A stretch of 64,000 bases of DNA from G965276675 sp965276675 (GCA_965276675.1 OZ255624.1:4340001-4404000), one strand, 5' to 3'. Counted from the stretch's first letter, positions 7,772 to 16,702 are shown. Made by a program: numbers and translations. Notes: generated from the letters alone by a model not told the origin.

Positions 7772-8563
7772 TTAGCCCCTGAGCTGCTTCACCGCAGCTA
7801 TAATCGCCTGCGTCACTTGAGCCACTGGCTGCTCCCCATCGACCTCAGCCGAACGCCGGAGCTCACGGTAGTGCTCGACCACCGGCGCTGTCTGCTCTGC
7901 GTAGACGCGCATACGCTCTTCAAACACCTCGGGGACGTCGTCGGCCCTCTGTTCCAGAGGCGTCCCATCGACATCGCACACGGTGTCCACCACGGGCGGC
8001 TGAAGGTATATGTTGTAGATGCGCTGGCACTGCGGGCAACTACGGCGCCCTGTGATTCGACGCAGCAATTCAGTATATCCGACATGAATACTGATCGCAA
8101 CTAAGGGTTGAACCTTCGCCTCTGCCTCCGCTTGCCTAGGTACTCCCAGCTGCAGGTCAAGCCAGTTCGCCTGATTGAGGGTTCGGGGAAAGCCGTCCAG
8201 AATATAGCCCCGAGCCGTATCCGGCTCCTGAAGTCGCACAGCCACCATGTCATTGACCAGCGTATCGGAGACAAGCTTGCCCGCAGCCATCCGGTCCATG
8301 TCCTCCGGATGCAGCTTACCTTCGGCGAGCAACCGGTCTGCCAAAGGACTCCGCGTTACTGCGTGGTTCTTCATCTCGCGCAGCAGGTCGCCGGTCGAGA
8401 TCTGCGGGACGCCCCAGGCAGCCATGATGGCCTTTGCCTGAGTCCCCTTGCCCACTCCCGGAGCCCCCAGCAGCAAGACTGGTCCAGGTGTAAATCCAGG
8501 GGTGAATTTAAGTAGCTCCGCGCCTTGGGCGCCGTACGGAGTTTCCATCAGCGAAGCTACCAC
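7772..8563 (-). CDS. adk: Adenylate kinase, zinc-LID type
   Basis: The P-loop LLLGAPGVGKGTQAK, the AMP-binding segment STGDLLREM and DGFPRTLNQ identify adenylate kinase (ATP + AMP to 2 ADP). The LID has CPQCQR and later VCDVDG, a Cys-Cys-Cys-Asp zinc site. With GTG at 8563 it has 263 residues and overlaps the secY stop by 7 bases. An ATG at 8548 would give 258. The N-terminal lead of about 25 residues before the P-loop is longer than in typical Adk, so a later start is possible, but I see no better candidate. Confidence 0.94.
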   Translation of the reverse strand: MVASLMETPYGAQGAELLKFTPGFTPGPVLLLGAPGVGKGTQAKAIMAAWGVPQISTGDLLREMKNHAVTRSPLADRLLAEGKLHPEDMDRMAAGKLVSDTLVNDMVAVRLQEPDTARGYILDGFPRTLNQANWLDLQLGVPRQAEAEAKVQPLVAISIHVGYTELLRRITGRRSCPQCQRIYNIYLQPPVVDTVCDVDGTPLEQRADDVPEVFEERMRVYAEQTAPVVEHYRELRRSAEVDGEQPVAQVTQAIIAAVKQLRG

Positions 8564-9954
8564 GCTCTTCTTCCGCGCGCCCGGCCACTGCGTGGGGAAA
8601 ACCCTTCATAGTGGCGCATGATCAGCTGTGACTCGACCTGGTTGACGGTGTCCATCGCCACGCCGACCACGATCAGCAGCGAGGTCCCGCCGAAGTAAAA
8701 ATTGACGTTCAAACCATGCGTCACCCAAGTGGGCATTCGCTCAAAGACTGGCCCGATTAGCCAAAGATCATTTAAGTGGATGCCACTGATCAGGATCTGC
8801 GGGACCAACGAGATCAAGACCAGATAGAGGGCGCCAACCAGGGTGATCCGGGTCAGGATGTCATTGATGTAGTCCGATGTCCGTCGTCCTGGGCGAATGC
8901 CGGGGATGAAGCCACCATACTTCCGCATGTTATCGGCGATATCATCCGGGCGAAAGACAATCGAGATGTAGAAGTACGCAAAGAAGATGATAGCCACGAT
9001 GTACAACAGCTCGTACCAGGGCTCGCCGGTGCGCAGAGCATCGAAGATCCGGCTCAGAAACGCATTGTTGCGGACCAGATTGGCGTTGGCAAAGAGCAGC
9101 GGGGCCGAAAGAATCGAGGCGGCAAAGATGACCGGCATCACACCACCGGAGTTCACCTTCAGCGGCAGGTGAGTCGACTGACCGCCCATCAGGCGCCGGC
9201 CAACAATCCGCTTGGCATACTGCACTGGAATGCGCCGCTCACTTCGCTCCACAAAGACGATGAAGGCCACCAGCAAAATCATCGCGACGACCAGCAGAAT
9301 GAGCGCCGGGACGGTAAACGCTCCCCATGCCTGCGTGCGCGCCTTATCTACGAGATCCTGAATGCCGCGCGGCAGGCCGACCACAATGCCGGCAAAGATC
9401 AGCAAACTCATGCCATTGCCGATGCCACGGTCGGTAATCTGCTCACCTAACCACATAATGAAGGTGGTGCCGGTGGTCAGTGTAAGCACGGTCATCAGCA
9501 CAAAGCCCGCGCCGGGATTGACCACCAGAGGCGTACCACCGCTGCCCCGCACCAGCGTCAGCGCAATGGCAAACGACTGCACCACACCGAGTCCCACCGT
9601 TACATAGCGTGTCCACTGTGTGATCTTGCGCCGGCCGATCTCGCCCTCTTTTTGCAGTTTGGCGAGCGGCTCATAGACCACGGTCAGCAGCTGGAAGATG
9701 ATCGACGCCGTGATATACGGCATGATGCCCAGCGCAAACACGGTAAGTCGGCGGAGATTGCCGCCGCTGAAGAGGTTGACCAGGCCGAGTGCCGAGCCGC
9801 TTTGCTGATCGAAAAACTGCGCGAGCGCGGCCGAGTTGACGCCGGGGGTGGGGATCCACGATCCCAGGCGATAGATGGCCAGCATCGCCAGCGTAAACAG
9901 AACGCGCTTACGGAGGTCGGGAATGCGGAAGATATTCGTCAGCTTTTCAAGCAT
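8557..9954 (-). CDS. secY: Preprotein translocase subunit SecY
   Basis: A 465-residue integral membrane protein with about ten transmembrane helices. It begins MLEKLTNIFRIPDLRKRVLFTLAMLAIYRLGSW. Family motifs include GIMPYITASIIFQLL (TM2 region), ERSERRIPVQYAKR (cytosolic loop contacting SecA or the ribosome) and GIRPGRRTSDYI. It forms the protein-conducting channel with SecE and SecG. It follows rplO and overlaps adk, as in most spc operons. Confidence 0.98.
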   Translation of the reverse strand: MLEKLTNIFRIPDLRKRVLFTLAMLAIYRLGSWIPTPGVNSAALAQFFDQQSGSALGLVNLFSGGNLRRLTVFALGIMPYITASIIFQLLTVVYEPLAKLQKEGEIGRRKITQWTRYVTVGLGVVQSFAIALTLVRGSGGTPLVVNPGAGFVLMTVLTLTTGTTFIMWLGEQITDRGIGNGMSLLIFAGIVVGLPRGIQDLVDKARTQAWGAFTVPALILLVVAMILLVAFIVFVERSERRIPVQYAKRIVGRRLMGGQSTHLPLKVNSGGVMPVIFAASILSAPLLFANANLVRNNAFLSRIFDALRTGEPWYELLYIVAIIFFAYFYISIVFRPDDIADNMRKYGGFIPGIRPGRRTSDYINDILTRITLVGALYLVLISLVPQILISGIHLNDLWLIGPVFERMPTWVTHGLNVNFYFGGTSLLIVVGVAMDTVNQVESQLIMRHYEGFSPRSGRARGRRAW

Positions 9955-10029
9955 AAGTCACGGCCTCGCCCATCTGTGGGCAAGAGCTCCCCTGGTTGTT
10001 CGCCCCACAGTGTGTTGAAAGGAGTAATG

Positions 10030-10494
10030 CTAGCTTACCTGAGCCGTCCCGCCGAGAACAATCGCCCGGCCACCTGCCCGCTCGATCTTCTCCTGGGCCG
10101 ACTTGGAAAACTTGTGCGCGTGCACCGTCACTGGACCGGTCAGTTCGCCATTGCCCAGAATTTTGATGAGACCCTTGCGCTTTTTGAGCAGACCGCGAGC
10201 AATCAGCGTCTCGAGCGTTAGCTCCGTCTCATTCAGCTCGGCGATCCGGTCCAGATTCAGCACTGTGTACTCAGTGCGAAAAATGTTGGTAAAGCCGCGC
10301 TTGGGCAGACGCCGATGTAGCGGCATCTGGCCGCCCTCAAAGCCGCGCATCAGGCTGGAACCGGAGCGGGAGCCCTGGCCTTTATGCCCACGGGTCGAGG
10401 TCTTGCCCATACCGGAGCCCATACCGCGGCCCACACGCTTGCGGCCCGTATTTGCCTTCTTGGGCGCACGTAAGTTGGAGAGATTGGTTGCCAT
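10030..10494 (-). CDS. rplO: 50S ribosomal protein L15
   Basis: A 154-residue protein starting MATNLSNLRAPKKANTGRKRVGRGMGSG. It has the Gly/Arg-rich extended N-terminal arm that threads through 23S rRNA and a C-terminal globular part ending GGRAIVLGGTAQVS. Length is normal. A 173-bp gap separates it from rpmD upstream and holds a 24-bp tandem duplication. Confidence 0.97.
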   Translation of the reverse strand: MATNLSNLRAPKKANTGRKRVGRGMGSGMGKTSTRGHKGQGSRSGSSLMRGFEGGQMPLHRRLPKRGFTNIFRTEYTVLNLDRIAELNETELTLETLIARGLLKKRKGLIKILGNGELTGPVTVHAHKFSKSAQEKIERAGGRAIVLGGTAQVS

Positions 10495-10620
10495 ATGTTT
10501 CCTCGCTCAACGCCGGCTCCGGTCTTCCCAAGCCGACTCGCTTTTATGTCCAGCGCTAAATACTGATGGACTACTTGATACTGCTGTTCCTGTACTGCCG
10601 TATACGGCATTGCGCCGAAG

Positions 10621-10668
10621 CGCGTTTGCCTGGACGGCCAGTCCCGCGTTTGCCTGGACGGCAAGTCC
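10621..10668. repeat. 24-bp tandem duplication between rpmD and rplO
   Basis: Bases 10621-10644 and 10645-10668 are the same 24-mer with a single difference (C or A at unit position 19). The second copy runs into the rpmD stop codon (10668-10670). The unit is eight codons long and keeps frame. It looks like a recent slippage or duplication event in non-coding DNA. Confidence 0.85.
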
Positions 10669-10874
10669 TACTCGACTATCCTGACCAGATGCGGAATGGC
10701 CTTGACCATGCCGCGAATAGAAGGTGTGTCCTCGCGCACCACGATCTGGTTGAGCCGGGTAAAACCGAGACCCTTGACCACCAGCTTGTGTTTTTTGGGC
10801 GTGCAGATCTTCGACCGGTAGTACTCGATCAATAGTGTGCCTTTGGTAGCCCCGTCTGCCATAGTGCCCGCCAT
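10668..10874 (-). CDS. rpmD: 50S ribosomal protein L30
   Basis: A 68-residue protein. I chose ATG 10874 because GAGGAG lies seven bases upstream, inside the last codons of rpsE, and because it starts two bases after the rpsE stop. The L30 core KGTLLIEYYRSKICTPKKHKLVV...GLGFTRLNQIVVREDTPSIRGMV is intact. The frame is open a further 24 codons upstream, but that part overlaps rpsE. Confidence 0.95.
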   Translation of the reverse strand: MAGTMADGATKGTLLIEYYRSKICTPKKHKLVVKGLGFTRLNQIVVREDTPSIRGMVKAIPHLVRIVE

Positions 10875-10875
10875 A

Positions 10876-11385
10876 TTAGAGCTCCTCAACATTCTTGCCG
10901 CGCAAAGCCGCAACATCCCGGCGATCGCGCAACTGTACCAGCGCATCGAAGGTCGCCTTGATCACATTATGCGGATTCGCCGATCCCAGGCTCTTGGTTA
11001 ACACATTCTGCACGCCCGCCGAGGTCATGACGGCGCGCACCGCGCCACCCGCGATTACGCCCGTGCCCTCTGGAGCTGGCTTCAGAAGAACCTGACCCGA
11101 CCCAAACCGGCCGAGCACCTGATGGGGAATCGTCGTCTGCGATAGATTGATCCGCACCAGATTCTTCTTCGCACTCTCGATGCCCTTGCGAATCGCCTGC
11201 GGCACCTCTTTCGCCTTGCCCGAACCATAACCTACGACGCCTGAGCCCGGATCGCCTACCACCACCAGAGCCGCGAAGGACATGTTCTTGCCACCCTTGA
11301 CGACCTTGGTCACGCGGTTGATGGCGACGACCTGGTCCTTCAAGTTGTACTGTCCGGCATCCAGCTTCTTCTTCATGATTGCCAT
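10876..11385 (-). CDS. rpsE: 30S ribosomal protein S5
   Basis: A 169-residue protein. The double-stranded-RNA-binding-like N-terminal half contains VVAINRVTKVVKGGKNMSF and VVVGDPGSGVVGYGSGKAKEVPQAIRKG; the C-terminal half contains GAVRAVMTSAGVQNVLTKSLGSANPHNV. It acts at the mRNA entry site and in decoding accuracy. Gene order and length are canonical. Confidence 0.98.
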   Translation of the reverse strand: MAIMKKKLDAGQYNLKDQVVAINRVTKVVKGGKNMSFAALVVVGDPGSGVVGYGSGKAKEVPQAIRKGIESAKKNLVRINLSQTTIPHQVLGRFGSGQVLLKPAPEGTGVIAGGAVRAVMTSAGVQNVLTKSLGSANPHNVIKATFDALVQLRDRRDVAALRGKNVEEL

Positions 11386-11483
11386 GCTCTATCCTGATTC
11401 CTTCTGTGCCAATCGCCTGGCGACCGCACCGTATCCTCTACAGAGGCTCTATCGCCGCACTAAACTCGGAACTAAAACTCGAA

Positions 11484-11840
11484 CTAGAATTCCAGACCAG
11501 CCTCGCGCGCTGCATCTGCCAACGCCTTGATACGCCCGTGATAGAGATAGCCACCGCGATCAAAGACCACCTTCTTGATGCCTTTTTCCTGGGCGCGCTC
11601 GGCCACCAGTTTGCCAATCTCTCTGGCAGCCGCCACATTGCCGCCCGTCTTCGACTTCGCGGCCAGCGAGGAAGCAGACACGATCGTCCGGCCTGCTGCG
11701 TCATCGACCACTTGCGCGTAGATATGGTTGAGTGAACGGTATACGTTCAGGCGTGGGCGCGCCGCCGTTCCCTGCATCTTCTCGCGAATGCGAAAGTGCA
11801 CGCGCTGGCGAATTACATTTCTCTGTCTCTGCGGAATCAT
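11484..11840 (-). CDS. rplR: 50S ribosomal protein L18
   Basis: A 118-residue protein beginning MIPQRQRNVIRQRVHFRIREKM. The core RPRLNVYRSLNHIYAQVVDD and the C-terminal KVVFDRGGYLYHGRIKALADAAREAGLEF are characteristic of 5S-rRNA-binding L18. It lies between rplF and rpsE. Confidence 0.97.
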   Translation of the reverse strand: MIPQRQRNVIRQRVHFRIREKMQGTAARPRLNVYRSLNHIYAQVVDDAAGRTIVSASSLAAKSKTGGNVAAAREIGKLVAERAQEKGIKKVVFDRGGYLYHGRIKALADAAREAGLEF

Positions 11841-11906
11841 GCTCTCTTCTTCCCCGCTCTTGTCTTTGTAGACCGGAGCCGCCGGACGGCCCCCGTTCGG
11901 TTTAGC

Positions 11907-12446
11907 TTACTTGGCGCCAGTCTTGCCGACTTTCTTCTTCAGCTTCTCGTCGACGTAGCGAACACCTTTGTTCTTGTACGGGTCAGGCTTGCGCAGGGAT
12001 CGCATATCGGCTGCTACCTGCCCTACCTTCTGCCGGTCAATGCCGCTCAGCATGACCCGGGTCTGCTTAGGATCGATCACCGCGTTGACTCCGGTAGGCA
12101 GCGGAAACTCGATCGGGTGCGAGTAGCCCAGGGTGAAGACCACTGTATTCTTGCCCTTCAACTCGGCACGGTAGCCAATGCCGACAATGTCCAGTTCCTT
12201 GGTCCAGCCTTTGGTGACGCCCTCGACCGCGTTCGACAGCAACGCGCGCGTCAGCCCATGGATCGCCGCCAACGAATCGTTCTCCCGCGTCGCGACTACG
12301 TGACCGTCCTGCTGCTCCAAATGGATGCCCTGGGGCAAGATGCTCTCGAGCTTTCCCTTGGGACCCTCGACCAGCACGGTCGTCCCTTGCACCGAATATT
12401 TCACTCCCGACGGGAGCGGGATCGGCGACCTTCCTATACGTGACAT
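11907..12446 (-). CDS. rplF: 50S ribosomal protein L6
   Basis: A 179-residue protein starting MSRIGRSPIPLPSGVKYSV at ATG 12446; the frame is open 33 codons further upstream but that part is unlike L6. Two tandem L6 domains are visible, with GPKGKLESILPQG in the first and the C-terminal signature RKPDPYKNKGVRY in the second. It binds near the sarcin-ricin loop. Confidence 0.97.
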   Translation of the reverse strand: MSRIGRSPIPLPSGVKYSVQGTTVLVEGPKGKLESILPQGIHLEQQDGHVVATRENDSLAAIHGLTRALLSNAVEGVTKGWTKELDIVGIGYRAELKGKNTVVFTLGYSHPIEFPLPTGVNAVIDPKQTRVMLSGIDRQKVGQVAADMRSLRKPDPYKNKGVRYVDEKLKKKVGKTGAK

Positions 12447-12567
12447 CGTTTCAATCCTCACTGGCTTGCGAGTCTCGAGTGCGTCTAGCTCTAACCTAGC
12501 TAGCGCTCTCGTTCCACTGCAGCCGGAACAGCGCCGCTGTCCCAAATGCTTTATCTACGCTGGCTTA

Positions 12568-12966
12568 CTACCAGACTTCACAAAGGATTTCGCCACCCAC
12601 ACCCTCACGGCGTGCCTGGCGGCCGGTCATGACGCCACGTGGAGTGGTCAGGATATTGATGCCCAGACCGCCCTGCACCCGGCGAATCTCATCGCGCCCC
12701 ACATACACCCGGCACCCCGGACGCGACACCCGCGCCAGATCCCGGATGGCCGCCTCATTGTTTGCGCCGTACTTCAGGTACACGCGCAGGATCTGACGAC
12801 CCTCTTCTTCGGCTGCCTTGTAGTTGGTGATATAGCCCTCTTCCTTGAGAATACGGGCAATCTCCGTCTTCAGCTTGGAAGCCGGCACATCCATCTTCTG
12901 GTGACGGGCGCGGATAGCATTGCGAATGCGTGCCACAAAATCGGCTACAGGATCGGTAAAACTCAT
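12568..12966 (-). CDS. rpsH: 30S ribosomal protein S8
   Basis: A 132-residue protein starting MSFTDPVADFVARIRNAIRARH. The C-terminal signature GLGINILTTPRGVMTGRQARREGVGGEILCEVW is intact and binds the central domain of 16S rRNA. In E. coli S8 represses the spc operon by binding its mRNA near rplE; I did not identify such a site here. Confidence 0.98.
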   Translation of the reverse strand: MSFTDPVADFVARIRNAIRARHQKMDVPASKLKTEIARILKEEGYITNYKAAEEEGRQILRVYLKYGANNEAAIRDLARVSRPGCRVYVGRDEIRRVQGGLGINILTTPRGVMTGRQARREGVGGEILCEVW

Positions 12967-13088
12967 TCTTTCTCCTTCATTCCCCGTTCGCTCTGCATGT
13001 CGCTCTGCCGAATGGAAAGACCAGGTGCAGAGAACCAGCGGGAATGTCTATGAGCCGAAGCTCAAACCATGACTTCAAACACTTACCC

Positions 13089-13274
13089 TTACCAGGACGA
13101 CTTCACAACCCCGGGAATCTCGCCTTGCAAAGCTAGACTACGGAAACACAAGCGGCAGATACCGAACTTGCGAAGAAACGCCCGTGGACGTCCGCAAAGC
13201 TTGCAGCGGTTATGCTTGCGGCTGGAAAACTTTGGCGTGCGGGCGTCTTTGACCCGTTTTGCTGTCGTTGACAT
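13089..13274 (-). CDS. rpsN: 30S ribosomal protein S14, zinc-binding type Z
   Basis: A 61-residue short S14 with CKLCGRP and CRLCFR (C24, C27, C40, C43) forming a zinc ribbon, i.e. the C+ type-Z form. The conserved C-terminus LALQGEIPGVVKSSW is present. It lies between rplE and rpsH. Confidence 0.98.
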   Translation of the reverse strand: MSTTAKRVKDARTPKFSSRKHNRCKLCGRPRAFLRKFGICRLCFRSLALQGEIPGVVKSSW

Positions 13275-13321
13275 ATATCGTAACCCTTCTTGATCTCGTA
13301 AGGCAGAAACTCAATCAGCAC

Positions 13322-13873
13322 CTAGGCAGCAGCTTGACGGAACGGCAACCCGAACTGCCGCAGCAACGCACGTGCCTGGTTGTCATCCTTGGCCGTGGTG
13401 ACAATCGTGACATTCATACCTTTTAATTTTTCCACCCGCGCGTAGTCGATCTCCGGAAAGATCAACTGGTCGCGAATGCCCAAGGTGTAGTTCCCGCGTC
13501 CATCGAAACTCTTGGTCGACACACCACGGAAGTCGCGCACCCGCGGCAACCCAATCGCAATCAGGCGATCCAGGAACTCGTACATGATGTCGCCGCGCAG
13601 GGTGACCATCGCCCCAATCGGCATGCCCTCGCGTACCTTGAAGGCCGCGATCGATTTCTTCGCCCGCGTGGTCACCGGCTTCTGGCCGGCGATCAGACCC
13701 AGATCCGCGACCAGTGGATCGAGCAGCTTTACGTTCTGCGTGGCTTCCCCGAGCCCCATGTTTAGGACGATTTTTTCCAGACGGGGAACCGCCATCGTGT
13801 TCTTCAGACCAAGCTCCTTCTGAAGCGCGCCCTTCAGTTCCGTGTTGTACTTCTCTTTCAGTCTTGCTGCCAT
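13322..13873 (-). CDS. rplE: 50S ribosomal protein L5
   Basis: A 183-residue protein from ATG 13873 (MAARLKEKYNTELKGALQKELG). The open frame extends another 43 codons upstream through the rplX gap, but that extension is not L5-like. Family motifs VTTRAKKSIAAFKVREGMPIG and PRVRDFRGVS are present. It binds 5S rRNA and contacts P-site tRNA. Confidence 0.97.
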   Translation of the reverse strand: MAARLKEKYNTELKGALQKELGLKNTMAVPRLEKIVLNMGLGEATQNVKLLDPLVADLGLIAGQKPVTTRAKKSIAAFKVREGMPIGAMVTLRGDIMYEFLDRLIAIGLPRVRDFRGVSTKSFDGRGNYTLGIRDQLIFPEIDYARVEKLKGMNVTIVTTAKDDNQARALLRQFGLPFRQAAA

Positions 13874-13968
13874 GGTCCTATCGACGCCTTCTTCCCGGTC
13901 TCGGATTGGCTCTGCGTCTAGCATCAAGAGCCGTATACCGGTGCGGGATGTTGTGAAATTAATCGAAG

Positions 13969-14298
13969 CTACTTCTTCCTCGCATTCAGGGTCTGCCCAC
14001 ACTTCTTGCAGACACGTACCTTGGTATCGCCTTCAAACTTGTGACCGACGCGTACCGGCCCGCAATCGCCACAGACCAGCATCACGTTCGACGCCTGGAT
14101 CGGCGCCTCTTGTTCCGCAATGCCGCCTTTGATGTTCTTCTGCGGGTTGGGACGCATGTTCTTCTTGACCACCCGCACATGCTCCACCAGAACCTTGCCC
14201 TCGGACGGCATCACGCGCAGCACGCGGCCGCGCTTGCCCTTGTCCGTTCCGGTGATCACCTCAACAGTGTCATTCCTCTGAATATTCAAGCCTGCCAT
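13969..14298 (-). CDS. rplX: 50S ribosomal protein L24
   Basis: A 109-residue protein. ATG 14298 (MAGLNIQRNDTVEVITGTDKGKRG) with GGGAG five bases upstream is preferred over the in-frame GTG codons just before it. The KOW motif is at the N-terminus. The C-terminal half contains CGDC and CKKC, so this L24 carries a zinc-ribbon pair that some bacterial L24 proteins have lost. Confidence 0.96.
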   Translation of the reverse strand: MAGLNIQRNDTVEVITGTDKGKRGRVLRVMPSEGKVLVEHVRVVKKNMRPNPQKNIKGGIAEQEAPIQASNVMLVCGDCGPVRVGHKFEGDTKVRVCKKCGQTLNARKK

Positions 14299-14327
14299 CA
14301 CCACTCCCGTCCCTCGCCGAAGCCGCG

Positions 14328-14699
14328 CTAAATAACTTCGGGCGCCAGCGAAACAATCTTCAAAAACTTCCGTTCCCGCAGCTCGCGGGCGACCGGTCCA
14401 AAGACGCGCGTCCCCACCGGCTCGCCTGCATCGTTGATCAGCACTGCAGCATTCTGATCGAAGCGGATATAGGTGCCATCGCGGCGGCGATACTCCTTGC
14501 GCGTCCGCACCACCACGGCCTTAACCACCTTGCCCTTTTTCACCTGTCCATCGGGCGAGGCCTCTTTGACAGCCGCGGTGATCACATCGCCCAGCCCGGC
14601 CTTTTTTCCGCTCGAACCGCCTAGCGGAAGAATCATCTGCAGCTTGCGTGCGCCCGAGTTATCGGCCACATCGAGCATGCTTCTCATCTGCACTGCCAT
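14328..14699 (-). CDS. rplN: 50S ribosomal protein L14
   Basis: A 123-residue protein starting MAVQMRSMLDVADNSGARKLQMI, with the family signature and the C-terminus ARELRERKFLKIVSLAPEVI. Length and sequence are canonical. It sits at the 30S-50S interface and opens the spc part of the cluster. Confidence 0.98.
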   Translation of the reverse strand: MAVQMRSMLDVADNSGARKLQMILPLGGSSGKKAGLGDVITAAVKEASPDGQVKKGKVVKAVVVRTRKEYRRRDGTYIRFDQNAAVLINDAGEPVGTRVFGPVARELRERKFLKIVSLAPEVI

Positions 14700-14774
14700 A
14701 ATTCAACTCTCCGATCGATTCCACAACTCTGGTCCTGCTCCCTCTGGTCCTGTTCGCTGGCCCGGAACGGACGC

Positions 14775-15113
14775 TTAAACCTGTGCCGCGGCGGGAGCTG
14801 CTGCCTCGGCAGCCTGCACCTGAGCCAGAGCGGAGCGGCGCAGGATCTCTTGCAGCTGCCAGCGCTTCAGCTTGCTCATCGGACGGGTCTCGCGAATGCG
14901 CACCACATCGCCCACACGCGCCGTATTCTCTTCGTCATGCGCGTAGAACTTCTTGGTCTGACGGACAACGCGGCGGTACTTGGGGTGGGCCTTCCGCATC
15001 TCGACCTCGACCACAATGGTCTTCTGCATCTTGGTCGAGACCACATTGCCGACTTTCTCGTTCCGGCGCTCAGTTACCTGGAGCTGCTCGGGAGTCATCA
15101 CTGTTTCGCTCAT
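14775..15113 (-). CDS. rpsQ: 30S ribosomal protein S17
   Basis: A 112-residue protein, longer than the usual 80-90. The OB-fold core NEKVGNVVSTKMQKTIVVEVEM...HPKYRRVVRQTKKFYAHDEEN is flanked by about 16 extra N-terminal residues and an Ala-rich C-terminal tail (QVQAAEAAAPAAAQV). It begins two bases after the rpmC stop. Confidence 0.96.
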   Translation of the reverse strand: MSETVMTPEQLQVTERRNEKVGNVVSTKMQKTIVVEVEMRKAHPKYRRVVRQTKKFYAHDEENTARVGDVVRIRETRPMSKLKRWQLQEILRRSALAQVQAAEAAAPAAAQV

Positions 15114-15115
15114 AG

Positions 15116-15412
15116 TTACCGAGCCTCCTTCTTAGCCTTAGTTTTAGTTCCGGACTTGGCCGGTTTCTCTGCCTTGCTTACCGTCTGGGTTGCTGTTGCA
15201 CCGGAATGCGATGCCGCACGCAGACCCAGCTCCCGCTCCCGGGCAATCGTCTTCATCCGCGCGACATCCTTCTTCAGCCCGCGCAACTTTTTGACGCCTT
15301 CCGTCTGTCCCAGCTTCATCTGAAAACGGATCCGGAAGAGCTGCTCGGACGCCTGCTGCTCGCCATGCTTCAGCTCCCCATCTCCTAGATTGCGTATCTT
15401 CTCTAGTTCCAT
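15116..15412 (-). CDS. rpmC: 50S ribosomal protein L29
   Basis: A 98-residue protein. The two-helix L29 core (LEKIRNLGDGEL...QLFRIRFQMKLGQ...LRGLKKDVARMKTIARERE) is followed by about 30 extra residues rich in Ala, Lys and Thr ending TKTKAKKEAR. L29 lies near the exit tunnel and binds trigger factor and SRP, so the tail may be surface exposed. Confidence 0.95.
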   Translation of the reverse strand: MELEKIRNLGDGELKHGEQQASEQLFRIRFQMKLGQTEGVKKLRGLKKDVARMKTIARERELGLRAASHSGATATQTVSKAEKPAKSGTKTKAKKEAR

Positions 15413-15473
15413 TGTCGTCTCTTCTCTCGAGCGCTCCAGCTATCCCTGCCCGCTTCAGCTGTTTTGCCGAATG

Positions 15474-15911
15474 CTACTTGGCAACTACAGCCGTGGTGGT
15501 TACATCGTGACGCATGACGAAGCGGGTGCGGAGCGGAAGCTTGTGCGCGGCCAGTCGCATCGCCTCCTGCGCCATCTCCGGAGTCACGCCTTCCATCTCA
15601 AAGAGCACCTTGCCCGGACGCACCACCGCGACCCAGTGGTCCGGCGCGCCCTTGCCCTTGCCCATACGGGTTTCGGCCGGCTTCTTCGTCACCGGCTTGT
15701 CTGGAAACAGACGTATCCAGATCTTGCCGCCACGCTTGATGAAACGAGTCATTGCCACACGGCTGGCCTCAATCTGGCGATCCGTGATGTAGCCGCACTC
15801 CATCACCTTCAAACCGTAATCCCCAAAGGAGAGTTCGGAGCCGCGCCAGGCCTTGCCACGCATTCGTCCGCGCTGCTGCTTGCGGTACTTCACTTTCTTC
15901 GGCATCAACAT
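15474..15911 (-). CDS. rplP: 50S ribosomal protein L16
   Basis: A 145-residue protein. ATG 15911 encodes MLMPKKVKYRKQQRGRMRG; an ATG two codons later gives the more usual MPKKVKYRK start, but a GAGG motif is better spaced to the first. The signature KVLFEMEGVTPEMAQEAMRLAAHKLP is present. L16 helps position A-site tRNA. Confidence 0.97.
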   Translation of the reverse strand: MLMPKKVKYRKQQRGRMRGKAWRGSELSFGDYGLKVMECGYITDRQIEASRVAMTRFIKRGGKIWIRLFPDKPVTKKPAETRMGKGKGAPDHWVAVVRPGKVLFEMEGVTPEMAQEAMRLAAHKLPLRTRFVMRHDVTTTAVVAK

Positions 15912-15930
15912 AAGAAACCAGCCTCTGCTT

Positions 15931-16019
15931 CAGCTCCTAGCCTCTAGCTAGGTGACTGAAGAATCGTTGCACTCTTTGAGACATAGCTAATAGCTAATAG
16001 CTAGAGGCTAGTAGCTAGA
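15931..16019. repeat. CTAG-rich inverted repeat between rpsC and rplP
   Basis: The left arm around 15931-15951 (CTAGCCTCTAGCTAG) and the right arm around 15983-16019 (CTAGAGGCTAGTAGCTAG) are complementary over the core CTAGCCTCTAG. It fills most of the 115-bp gap. Confidence 0.7.
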
Positions 16020-16026
16020 AACTTCC

Positions 16027-16695
16027 TTAGAACACGCCAGTCCCGGCCTGCTGTGGCTGACGGCGCTTCTGCTCATAGATGTCGCCACGGTAGATCCACG
16101 TCTTCACGCCGATCACACCGAAGGTCGTGCGCGCCTCGGCAAAGCCGTAGTCAATATCGGCACGCAGGGTATGGAGCGGCAAACGCCCCTGGAGATACCA
16201 CTCGGAGCGCGCAATCTCATTGCCGTTCAACCGGCCTGAGACACGGACCTTGATTCCCTTGCACCCGAAGCGCAATGCCGAATCAACCGCCTTGCGCATG
16301 GCACGCCGGAATCCGACACGTTTCTCCAGCTGCAAGGCGATATTTTCCGCGACCAACTGCGCATCCAGCTCTGGCTTATTGACCTCCAGAATGTCGATAA
16401 AGACATCCCGGTTGGTGCGCTTCTGCAGATCCAGCTTGAGCTTGTCGATCTCCGCGCCCTTGCGGCCAATCACAATGCCCGGCCGTGCCGTGCGAATAAT
16501 CAAGCGCAGCTTGTTGCCCGGCCGCTCGACTTCGACCGAGCTGACACCCGCAGCCTTGAGCTTCTCTTTCAGCTCACGCTTGAGCTGCACATCTTCGATC
16601 AGCAACTTGTCGTAATCCCGCTCGACGAACCAGCGCGACTTCCATGGCTTATTGACGCCGAGCCGAAACCCATAAGGATGGACTTTCTGTCCCAT
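16027..16695 (-). CDS. rpsC: 30S ribosomal protein S3
   Basis: A 222-residue protein starting MGQKVHPYGFRLGVNKPWKSRWF. The KH domain includes RPGIVIGRKGAEIDKLK, and the C-terminal domain contains GCKGIKVRVSGRLNGNEIARSEW. It forms the mRNA entry channel with S4 and S5. It starts 7 bp after the rplV stop. Confidence 0.98.
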   Translation of the reverse strand: MGQKVHPYGFRLGVNKPWKSRWFVERDYDKLLIEDVQLKRELKEKLKAAGVSSVEVERPGNKLRLIIRTARPGIVIGRKGAEIDKLKLDLQKRTNRDVFIDILEVNKPELDAQLVAENIALQLEKRVGFRRAMRKAVDSALRFGCKGIKVRVSGRLNGNEIARSEWYLQGRLPLHTLRADIDYGFAEARTTFGVIGVKTWIYRGDIYEQKRRQPQQAGTGVF

Positions 16696-16702
16696 ACGCT
16701 CT

